Positions 1 to 6,388 of a stretch of DNA of 10,620 nt are shown piece after piece. The notes beneath the pieces are model-generated. The model was given only the letters and a program-made list of their open reading frames with translations. It searched no databases and was not told where the DNA came from. The first letter of the stretch is position 1. Every line of letters begins with the position of its first letter. The translations under genes were made by a program, and so were the position numbers. The stretch covers positions 1 to 10,620 of the forward strand of contig JALHTV010000041.1 of NCBI GenBank assembly GCA_022866005.1, read 5' to 3'. This DNA comes from Phycisphaerae bacterium (GTDB lineage Bacteria > Planctomycetota > Phycisphaerae > SM23-33).

Positions 1-1626
1 AGGCCCGCCGGCGAGGCGACGATCGACGTGCGGGTCGACGACGCCGACCGCCTGACGGAGAACCTGCCCCTGCTGGCCGACGCCTTGGCCGCAGCGCGCC
101 TCAGCGGCCGGGCCAGCGTGTCGGCCTCGGCGCGGTGGGAGGGACCCTCGCTGGAAGGCCAGCTCCGTTGCGACGCCGGCGGCATCGAGTACGTCTCCGC
201 CGGCCTGCCGAGGCGGGTCAAGACCGCCAAGCCGCCGTTGAAGGTGGAGCTCGCGGGCCAAGTGACCCGACACGGCGAGGGCGACTTCGATTTCAGGGTA
301 GACCAGGCCCGCGCGACGGGCCGCGACCATTGGGCGCAGCTACGCGGGTCGGGAACGATCCGCGGCTTGCAGGTGATCGGCGGCGAGCACCCGGACCTGC
401 GATGGGGTCAGGCGGAACTGGACCTCAGTGAGCTGCGGGGCACCGTCGGCGGCAAGGCGATAGCCGCTGGCGGAACGGTCACGCTGGAAGACGTCCACTG
501 GCCCGCCGAGGGGGGACTGGCCATCGGACGACTGAGGACCGGCGGCCTGGAGCTGCGCGTGGGTGAGAACCACGCGTGGGTCTTGGCCGATCTGGGCACC
601 CTGCCGCAGAGGCCCACCGGGCAGTTCCACGTCCTGGCCGAGTACCTCGATGACAAAGACCTGGCGGACTGGATCGACACCGTGGCCCGGATCGGTCGCG
701 TCGAGGTTCCCCCCGAGACGACCGAACCGGCGCCGGCTCGCGACGCCCTGGCGGCCGACGCCGACCGGGGGATCGAGGCGGCGCGGAAGGCACTCGCCCC
801 CCTGGCGCTGCATGGGCGAATCGGGATTGACCATTACCGGGCCTACGATGCCGAGCTGGGGCGGTCTTACCTCGCCCGATGCCTGGAAGCCCAACTGTCC
901 ATCGAGGACGCGCGGGTGTCTGCGGCGCTGGATGCCGCCGTCAAGGGCGGAGTGATCTCCCGCAGGTATACCCTGGACCTGACCGAGCCCTCTCCGCAAC
1001 TGGGGATCAACAGCGAGGTCCGGGAGGTGATGGCCGATGAGAGCATTCAGCCTCAACTGACCCGCCACTTTCCCGGCAACACCGTGTACGGTCTGTTCAG
1101 CCGCGCCGAGGAGGTGAGCATCCCGCTGCGGCAACTGGTGGTCCAAGCGAAGGACCCCTCGGCGCCGGTCTGGCCGGTGGGGCACGCCAAGACGGTCGCC
1201 GTCGACGGCATGCTTCAAGGTCGCGCCGCCCCCTCCTTCGTGGCGCAGGTCTTCCCCGGGCTGAACCTGGCGCGCTATCGCTATAACCGCATGACGGCCT
1301 TCGCCGAGTACAAGCCCGATGGCCTGTCCGTCAACGACATGGTCTTCTCCGGCCAGACCTACGACATCTACATCGAGGGCAGTACCGACGCCGAGCACAT
1401 CGGCCGCTATGAAATCGGCCTGATCCTCCTGGGCACGCCGCAATCGGCGGAGTGGAACCACACCTACCGCCAGGGCCGCATTCCGCTGCTCAACGTCAAA
1501 GCACGCATCGAGGGCGGGCGGATGCACGACGAGAGCGTGACCTACCCCTACCCCACTCAGTCGCTGTTCACGATCTTCCTGAAGAACAACATCTTCTACC
1601 GCCTGTGGCTGGCCTCCAAGAGGTAG
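1..1626 (+). CDS. AsmA/TamB-like envelope protein, C-terminal part (5' truncated by window edge)
   Basis: The frame is open from base 1. The first possible start (GTG at 28) lies inside an already repetitive beta-rich stretch, so this is the C-terminal 541 residues of a longer protein that begins before the window. The sequence is made of short alternating strands of the kind G-x-L-x-G-x-L-x-V with frequent Gly/Asp turns (for example GPSLEGQLRCDAGG and VAVDGMLQGRA). It has an Ala-rich charged helix about 240-265 residues in, and ends with a run typical of AsmA-like C-termini: an F-A-E-Y-x-x-D-G-L segment, then an IEGSTD turn, then a strand. Proteins of this class are anchored in the inner membrane, span the periplasm, and are linked to lipid transport or outer-membrane homeostasis. 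The N-terminal anchor would be upstream. The family call rests on strand pattern only; a generic planctomycete hypothetical protein is the alternative. Confidence 0.6.
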   Translation, partial: RPAGEATIDVRVDDADRLTENLPLLADALAAARLSGRASVSASARWEGPSLEGQLRCDAGGIEYVSAGLPRRVKTAKPPLKVELAGQVTRHGEGDFDFRVDQARATGRDHWAQLRGSGTIRGLQVIGGEHPDLRWGQAELDLSELRGTVGGKAIAAGGTVTLEDVHWPAEGGLAIGRLRTGGLELRVGENHAWVLADLGTLPQRPTGQFHVLAEYLDDKDLADWIDTVARIGRVEVPPETTEPAPARDALAADADRGIEAARKALAPLALHGRIGIDHYRAYDAELGRSYLARCLEAQLSIEDARVSAALDAAVKGGVISRRYTLDLTEPSPQLGINSEVREVMADESIQPQLTRHFPGNTVYGLFSRAEEVSIPLRQLVVQAKDPSAPVWPVGHAKTVAVDGMLQGRAAPSFVAQVFPGLNLARYRYNRMTAFAEYKPDGLSVNDMVFSGQTYDIYIEGSTDAEHIGRYEIGLILLGTPQSAEWNHTYRQGRIPLLNVKARIEGGRMHDESVTYPYPTQSLFTIFLKNNIFYRLWLASKR

Positions 1627-1647
1627 CGGTCCGCCGGGGGATCGCAG

Positions 1648-1653
1648 TAGAAT
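1648..1653 (+). promoter_or_regulatory. Possible -10 box ahead of the membrane/TPR gene
   Basis: TAGAAT at 1648-1653 matches TATAAT at five of six bases and lies 22 bases after the stop of the AsmA-like gene. No convincing -35 hexamer sits 16-18 bases upstream. If it is used, transcription would begin near 1660, after the first candidate ATG (1652), which would favour the ATG at 1712. The evidence is weak. Confidence 0.2.
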
Positions 1654-1711
1654 GCGCCGAGCCGTCGCGACGAGCAACCGCCCCCCGGGAGGCTACGGAG
1701 CAAGCCGATCC

Positions 1712-3481
1712 ATGGCTCGGCAAACGGACACCGGTTACGACCACCACCGCGGCGCCCAGCCTCTGCTTCAGCAGTCCGGCCCGGTGCTCCAGGCGGCCTA
1801 CGCGGCGGCGAACCTGGCGGTCTTCTGCACCGTGAATGTCTTCTGGCGGTATCTGGCCACGGGGCAATGGGTGGACATCAGCCTGTCCAGCTACCGCCGC
1901 GACCTGGGCACTCCGCTGGGGGAGATCCTGCTGCGGCCGTTGAGTGTCTTCTCACACCCGTGGATGATCCTCGTGGCGGGGGTGCTTCTGGGGGGGATGA
2001 TCTTTGCCCCGATTCTGATCACGGTGTTGCACCGCCTGGCCTTGGCGGCTGTGTTCGTGACCGTCGTTGCGGCTGTCGGCCATGCCCCCGTGCTGGGGGC
2101 GGCGCTGGGGGTGGGATGTCTGCTGGCGGCGCGGACCCGCCTGCGAAGCGACATGCCCTTCCTGGCGGTGCTGTTGGGGCTGGCGCTGGTGGCGGTGTAT
2201 TTGTATTTCTTTGCCCTCTTCGGCTTCGAGTCGTCCGCCGTGCAGCCGATTCAGCGGCTGGTGCTGGTGGCCCCGTTTGTCCTGGCCGTGGTCGTGGCGG
2301 TCCTGGGCGCGGCGGTGGCGCTGGGTCTGGCCCGTGCGACCGGCTTCCGGCCGGACGTCATCTGGCCGGTCATGCTGGTGGTGGCGGCAGTGCCGGTGGT
2401 GGCCTTTTATGCCCTCCTGGGTCCGGCGGAACTGGAGTACACCCTTATCGCCGAGCAGCTCGCCACCGGGGACCCGGTCTTTGAGCCGGTGACCCTGGAT
2501 GCCTGGAGCCGGCAGAACCCCACGGAAGGCCTGAACCCCCAGACCCTGCGGATCCGCATCGAGGACGACCTGGAGCGCCGCTGGCAGGAGCTGGCTGCCC
2601 GCTGCCTGCGGTTCGTCGAGCGGTATCCCGGCAGCGAGCGCGCCGCCGCGGCGTTGTGGGTGGCCGCCCAGGCCGCCAGCGCCCAATTGGATGGTCCGGC
2701 CTTGCAGGTGGGCCTGATCAAGTGCAGCGCCTCGTACCCGGTGCAGGCGTCGGCCTCGCTGTGGGAGCGTCTGGGTCAAGAGTACCCCCGCTCACCGCAG
2801 GCGGGCCTGGCGCACTGGCGGCTGGGCGAACTGGCAATGCGCCGAGGCGAGGTGCACCAGGCCTACACGCACCTGGTCAAGGCGCAGGAGGAACTCACCC
2901 GCCGTGCCGCCCAGCCCGCCGCGCCGCCGGGAGGGGGACCCTTCGCGAAGATCTTTTCCCCCGAGCCCTCCGTGCCGAGCGACCGCTACTACGATGAGGC
3001 CGCCTTCGCCGTCCGCCGGTTGCAGTGGCTGATGGATTCCAACGACGTGCTCAACGCCCTGCCCTCGGCGGAGGCCCTGGCCGCCTACCTGAACTGCAAT
3101 CCCCGCGATACGCATTACCTGGACCTTCTCAGCCGGCTCGCGGGCCTCTACGAGCAGACCCATCTGGGGGACAACCTCAAGCTGGCCGTGGCACTGGCCT
3201 GCCCCAACCTGTACGAGCGGGCCGAGATGCTGATCCTCCTGGCCGACCGGGGCGACACCGATGCCGCCATCGAGGCCAACTACGAACTGGGACGGCTGAC
3301 CATGCGGACGGCGGAGGCCCCGGCCCTGCCCCTGGTGGAGAACCTCCGCCAGCCCGAGGACTACTTCCGGGCCATCCAGGCCGCCAGCCCCAGCCCCTGG
3401 AAGCCCCTGGCGGAGGAGCACCTGGCCTCTCTGGCCCGCCGAACTGCCTCCCCCCCAGCCTCCCCAGCCGCCCAGGAGTAG
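1712..3481 (+). CDS. Polytopic membrane protein with C-terminal TPR-like domain, function unknown
   Basis: 589 residues from the ATG at 1712. An in-frame ATG at 1652 would add 20 hydrophilic residues that look non-coding. GGAG at 1697-1700 precedes 1712 with a long 11-base spacer, so the start is uncertain. The first ~240 residues hold six or seven hydrophobic segments (about 28-49, 84-105, one or two between 109 and 140, 149-171, 183-208, 216-237). The remaining ~350 residues are soluble and helical. They include two clear TPR-like units beginning Y-P-G-S-E-R-A and Y-P-R-S-P-Q-A, followed by helices such as AHWRLGELAMRRGEVHQAY. Such tails usually mediate protein-protein contacts. Six helices plus a TPR tail suggests a membrane scaffold, but I do not recognise a named family. 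It follows the AsmA-like gene by 85 bases and may share an envelope role. Confidence 0.8.
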   Translation: MARQTDTGYDHHRGAQPLLQQSGPVLQAAYAAANLAVFCTVNVFWRYLATGQWVDISLSSYRRDLGTPLGEILLRPLSVFSHPWMILVAGVLLGGMIFAPILITVLHRLALAAVFVTVVAAVGHAPVLGAALGVGCLLAARTRLRSDMPFLAVLLGLALVAVYLYFFALFGFESSAVQPIQRLVLVAPFVLAVVVAVLGAAVALGLARATGFRPDVIWPVMLVVAAVPVVAFYALLGPAELEYTLIAEQLATGDPVFEPVTLDAWSRQNPTEGLNPQTLRIRIEDDLERRWQELAARCLRFVERYPGSERAAAALWVAAQAASAQLDGPALQVGLIKCSASYPVQASASLWERLGQEYPRSPQAGLAHWRLGELAMRRGEVHQAYTHLVKAQEELTRRAAQPAAPPGGGPFAKIFSPEPSVPSDRYYDEAAFAVRRLQWLMDSNDVLNALPSAEALAAYLNCNPRDTHYLDLLSRLAGLYEQTHLGDNLKLAVALACPNLYERAEMLILLADRGDTDAAIEANYELGRLTMRTAEAPALPLVENLRQPEDYFRAIQAASPSPWKPLAEEHLASLARRTASPPASPAAQE

Positions 3482-3509
3482 GTCAGCGGCGGCGCCCTTA
3501 GCGGAACGA

Positions 3510-3535
3510 ACTGCGCCATTGCCTCTTGGCGCGGT
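3510..3535 (+). other. Inverted repeat in the leader of the glycosyltransferase gene
   Basis: GCGCCA (3513-3518) pairs with TGGCGC (3527-3532) around an 8-base loop. A further T-G, C-G and A-T pair extend it to a 9-bp stem from 3510 to 3535. It sits 28 bases after the membrane/TPR stop and 29 bases before the chosen ATG. No T-run follows, so it is not a standard intrinsic terminator. It could separate the two transcripts or structure the leader. It also contains the alternative TTG start (3526) of the next gene. Confidence 0.35.
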
Positions 3536-3564
3536 ACGGGACCCCCGGCAGACTATGGGTACTC

Positions 3565-4755
3565 ATGACCGACACCGCCACCCCCGCCCGACCGAAGCGC
3601 CTATTACTCCTCACGACCTCGGTGGGGGCCGGGCACAACTCCGTCGCCCGCGCGATCCACGAGGGGCTAATGGCCGCGGGGGGCCTGGACGTGACCGTCG
3701 TGGACAGCATGAAGATCGTCCCGGCCTGGTTCCGCACGGCCTACGCCGGCGGCTTCATGCTGACGATGAGCCGCCTGCCGCGGGTGTATGGACTGATGTA
3801 CGTGATGGCCAACCGGCCGCAGACGCCGGCGCGGGGCCTGTGGGAACTGGCCCGGCTGAGACTGGAGCGATACGTCACGCGGCACCTGCGGCCGCTGCTG
3901 CTGTCGGAGCACTTTGACCTGATCGTCCACACGCATTACCTCGTGCCGTCGGCGATCGCCTGGTTGCGGCACCGCGGCCTGATCGACACCCCGCAGTTCG
4001 TTATGGTCACGGACATTGAGACGCACCGGCTGTGGTTCTGCCCGGACGTGGACCACTGGTTTTTGCCGACCCCCTATACGGCCCAGGCGTTCCGCCGCTG
4101 GGGCGTGGACGAGACGCGGATGACCGTCAGCGGCATCGCGCTCCAGGCCAAGTGGACTGCCCCGGTGGAGCGCAGGCGGGTCTACGCCGACTGGGACCTC
4201 CCCTCCGACAGTCCCATCGTGCTGCTGAGCGGCGGCACGGAGTTTGTCTGCGGGCCGGTGGTGAAGCTCGCCCACGGCATCTGCCGCGCCTGCCCGCGGG
4301 CCACCGTGGTCGTCCTGGCCGGGCGCAACAAGAAGCTTCGGGCGGAGCTGGCGGCCTGGCCCGAGCCGACTGGCCGGGTGCGCGCGATCCCGTTCACCGA
4401 TCGGGGGCATGAGCTGGCGGAGGTCAGCTCGCTGATGGTCACCAAGCCCGGCGGCGTGACCACGGCCGAGTGCCTGGCCAGGGGCACGCCGATGGTGCTG
4501 ACCGACCCCATTTCCGGCCACGAGGGCGGCAACGCCCAATACCTGACCTGCAACGAGGCGGCGGTGATTGCCCGCGGTGAGCGAGATATCATCGCCACCG
4601 TGGCCTGCCTGCTGGACCACCCCGACCTGCTGCGGCAGATGTCCGACAACGCCCGGCGGCTCTATCGGCCGGGGCGGGAGATCATCACGGACGCGATCCT
4701 CCGCGCGCTGGGGCTGCCCGGCGCCTCCACTGGCGGCGCAGGGAGGCGCGCATGA
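3565..4755 (+). CDS. GT28-type glycosyltransferase, MGDG synthase / processive diacylglycerol glycosyltransferase family
   Basis: 396 residues from the ATG at 3565; a TTG at 3526 would add 13 residues but lies inside a hairpin. The protein has the two-domain GT-B fold of the MurG/MGDG-synthase class. The N-terminal acceptor domain carries SVGAGHNSVARAI (19-31, with the G-x-G-H motif), HTHYLVPSA (122-130) and VTD (148-150). The C-terminal nucleotide-sugar domain carries LLSGGTEFVCG (220-230) and the signature TKPGGVTTAEC (293-303) followed by SGHEGGNAQYL (317-327). Known members transfer galactose or glucose from a UDP-sugar to diacylglycerol at the inner face of the cytoplasmic membrane. The sugar and acceptor here cannot be read from the sequence. 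Its stop overlaps the start of the ThyA-like gene (ATGA at 4752-4755), so the two are probably translated together. Confidence 0.9.
   Translation: MTDTATPARPKRLLLLTTSVGAGHNSVARAIHEGLMAAGGLDVTVVDSMKIVPAWFRTAYAGGFMLTMSRLPRVYGLMYVMANRPQTPARGLWELARLRLERYVTRHLRPLLLSEHFDLIVHTHYLVPSAIAWLRHRGLIDTPQFVMVTDIETHRLWFCPDVDHWFLPTPYTAQAFRRWGVDETRMTVSGIALQAKWTAPVERRRVYADWDLPSDSPIVLLSGGTEFVCGPVVKLAHGICRACPRATVVVLAGRNKKLRAELAAWPEPTGRVRAIPFTDRGHELAEVSSLMVTKPGGVTTAECLARGTPMVLTDPISGHEGGNAQYLTCNEAAVIARGERDIIATVACLLDHPDLLRQMSDNARRLYRPGREIITDAILRALGLPGASTGGAGRRA
4741..4746 (+). promoter_or_regulatory. Ribosome binding site of the ThyA-like gene
   Basis: GGGAGG lies 5 bases before the ATG at 4752, inside the last codons of the glycosyltransferase gene. 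It fixes the start at 4752, where start and preceding stop share ATGA. Confidence 0.7.
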
Positions 4756-5636
4756 AGTCTATCCACATCATCGAGCCGTCACTGCCGCTGGCGTGGGAGA
4801 AGGCGACAATCGCCTGCTGGCAGCAGGGCGAACGCTTCCCCACCGAGTATGACAAGCCCGGCGACCCCCACAGCCGCGACGTCGTGGCGATGATCCACGT
4901 GACCGACCCGTTCACCGAGCCGCGGATTCACCGCGCCTTCCCCGGCGGGCTGGAGGACCTGGAAAAGTACCGCGCCGAGGTGCTCTACGGTGTGCACGAC
5001 CACTGGATCGACCCCGCCGCCGGCAAGTGGGAATACACCTATCACGAGCGCCTGTGCGCCTACGCGGTGCCAGGGGCAGGACTGTTCGACCAGATTGCCG
5101 CCGCCGTCGAGAAGCTGCGCGCCGCCCCGCACACCCGCCGCGCCCAGGCCGTCACCTGGCAGGTGTGGAACGACCCGAAGGTCGCGGACCCGCCGTGCCT
5201 CCAGCGCCTGTGGTTCCGCATCGCCGGCGGCTCCGCGAAACCCCCCGCACGCCGGCTGGACATGACCTGCCACATCCGCTCTAACGATGCCTTCAAGGCC
5301 GCGTTCATGAACATGTACGCCTTCACCGAGCTTCAGCGGATGGTCGCTGAGCAGCTCGGCGTCGCACCGGGCCAGTACATCCACATCGCCGATTCGTTCC
5401 ACATCTACGGCAGCTACTTCCAGGAATTCGAGGGTTTCCTGCACACGGTGGCTGGCCGCCCCGTCGAGCAACGCCTCTACACGAGCGAATTCGCGCGGGA
5501 GTCGTTCCTGGAAGGCTGCGACAGTCTGCTCGCCGAAACCGACATGCCCGAGGACCGTAAGGCCCTGGTCCGTGCGCGCCGCGCGGAATTGGCTGGGCAG
5601 TCCGGCCAAGGGAACCCGCCGGCGGCGGGTTCGTAG
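4752..5636 (+). CDS. Divergent thymidylate-synthase-fold enzyme (ThyA-like nucleotide C5-transferase)
   Basis: 294 residues. ThyA enzymes methylate dUMP to dTMP using a methylene-folate. Counterparts of most E. coli ThyA active-site residues are visible: the catalytic Cys in PPC (Cys149, E. coli 146), the RR phosphate pair (129-130), R-S-x-D (176-179, E. coli 166-169), the base-reading Asn187 (E. coli 177; its presence argues for uracil over cytosine), and H-x-Y (217-219, E. coli 207/209). Glu76 probably matches Glu58. Differences are clear: Leu150 replaces the His after the Cys, QRS becomes IRS, the L-G-x-P-F-N loop is FKAAFMN, one residue is inserted before the H-x-Y, and the tail ends AAGS instead of the usual hydrophobic lid. 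It overlaps the glycosyltransferase gene. It may be a true thymidylate synthase of archaeal-like type, or may act on another pyrimidine nucleotide. Confidence 0.8.
   Translation: MKSIHIIEPSLPLAWEKATIACWQQGERFPTEYDKPGDPHSRDVVAMIHVTDPFTEPRIHRAFPGGLEDLEKYRAEVLYGVHDHWIDPAAGKWEYTYHERLCAYAVPGAGLFDQIAAAVEKLRAAPHTRRAQAVTWQVWNDPKVADPPCLQRLWFRIAGGSAKPPARRLDMTCHIRSNDAFKAAFMNMYAFTELQRMVAEQLGVAPGQYIHIADSFHIYGSYFQEFEGFLHTVAGRPVEQRLYTSEFARESFLEGCDSLLAETDMPEDRKALVRARRAELAGQSGQGNPPAAGS
5612..5632 (+). other. Strong hairpin at the 3' end of the ThyA-like gene
   Basis: GAACCCGCC (5612-5620) and GGCGGGTTC (5624-5632) form a perfect 9-bp stem with a 3-base GGC loop. It encodes the last residues of the ThyA-like protein and ends one base before the TAG stop (5634). 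It lies 14 bases before the AAGGAG of the methyltransferase. No T-run follows. It may pause ribosomes or polymerase, or protect the upstream message, and so set the ratio of the two products. Confidence 0.45.
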
Positions 5637-5646
5637 GATAGACCCC

Positions 5647-5652
5647 AAGGAG
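5647..5652 (+). promoter_or_regulatory. Ribosome binding site of the methyltransferase gene
   Basis: AAGGAG at 5647-5652, 7 bases before the GTG at 5660. It decides the start codon, because no ATG is well placed. Confidence 0.8.
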
Positions 5653-5659
5653 CTAGGCC

Positions 5660-6388
5660 GTGTCACAGCCACCGCATCGCCCAGCGGACACCACGCGGGA
5701 GCACTACAAGGGGCTGCCCATCTGTTCAGCCCGTGGGCTGCACGAGGGCTGCTTCCATCTCCTCCGCCGGTACCTGGCGCCTGGGTCTGCGTGCCTGGAG
5801 CTGGGAGCGGGCAGCGGGGCGTTCTCGCAGCGGCTGGTCGATGCCGGGCACACGGTGCAGGCGCACGACCTGGACGCCTCGCGATTCGGTGCCAGGGGCA
5901 TCCCGCTGTGGACGCACGACCTCAACCGGCCCATCCCGGATGGTCTCCGCGGCCGGACTTATGACCTGGTCGTGGCGATCGAGGTGATCGAGCACCTTCG
6001 CGACCCGGTGGGCTTCTTGGAGACGTGCGACGCCTGCTGCCGGCCAGGGGGGCTGATCCTGCTGACCACACCCAACACGGTCGGTCCCCTCTCGTACGCC
6101 ATGTACCTGAAGCGCGGCCAGTTCCTGTTTCACAACCCTGCCAGCTACCGCACCGACGGGCACATCGCAGTGCTGCCCTTCTGGCTGCTGGAATGCTACT
6201 TCCGTCAGATGGGCCTTGACGTCCTCGAGCGCACCAGCCTGGGCCGCAGCTCGCCGGTCAAGGCGCGCCTCGCCCAACTGGGCCAGTCAGTCATCCAGTG
6301 TCTGCTGGGGCGCAAGATTCCCAAGGAACTCAGGCGGGGCGATTGCCTCTGCTACCTCTTGCGGCGCCCGTCGGGATCAGGGGCTTAG
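5660..6388 (+). CDS. Class I SAM-dependent methyltransferase, substrate unknown
   Basis: 242 residues starting at GTG behind a strong Shine-Dalgarno site. The Rossmann-fold signature is clear: motif I LELGAGSGAF (46-55) binds S-adenosylmethionine, Asp70 at the end of the second strand would hold the ribose, DLVVAIEVIEHL (102-113) is motif II, and RPGGLILLTTPN (128-139) is motif III. The C-terminal part (HNPASYRTDGHIAVLPFWLLE and onward) resembles methyltransferases found in glycan, polysaccharide and small-molecule pathways (Methyltransf_11/23 type), where a region of this kind follows the core fold. It lies 23 bases after the ThyA-like gene and is the last gene of the + strand set. Its stop (6386-6388) overlaps the stop of the opposing GGDEF gene. 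The methyl acceptor cannot be inferred; a lipid, glycan or nucleotide product of the two preceding genes is possible. Confidence 0.88.
   Translation: MSQPPHRPADTTREHYKGLPICSARGLHEGCFHLLRRYLAPGSACLELGAGSGAFSQRLVDAGHTVQAHDLDASRFGARGIPLWTHDLNRPIPDGLRGRTYDLVVAIEVIEHLRDPVGFLETCDACCRPGGLILLTTPNTVGPLSYAMYLKRGQFLFHNPASYRTDGHIAVLPFWLLECYFRQMGLDVLERTSLGRSSPVKARLAQLGQSVIQCLLGRKIPKELRRGDCLCYLLRRPSGSGA

Noticed and set aside
340..1677. Long open frame on the - strand opposite the AsmA-like gene
   Set aside because: Composition is rich in Gly, Arg, Gln and His with no domain pattern, as expected for the antisense of a GC-rich gene; the + strand frame has a clear strand pattern.
1652..1711. ATG start extending the membrane/TPR protein by 20 residues
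   Set aside because: The added residues are hydrophilic, with more A-ending codons than the rest; a possible -10 box overlaps the ATG. Kept only as an alternative.
1952..2779. Open frame on the - strand opposite the membrane/TPR gene
   Set aside because: Gln/His/Arg-rich shadow of hydrophobic codons on the + strand; no start signal or motif.
3526..3564. TTG start extending the glycosyltransferase by 13 residues
   Set aside because: It lies within a hairpin, has no Shine-Dalgarno site and adds residues not expected before the first strand.
3667..4620. Open frame on the - strand opposite the glycosyltransferase
   Set aside because: The + strand carries unmistakable GT28 motifs over the same bases; the antisense frame has no recognisable feature.
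4779..5672. Open frame on the - strand opposite the ThyA-like gene
   Set aside because: Same extent as the ThyA-like gene, whose active-site residues are conserved; the antisense product is low in pattern and has no ribosome site.
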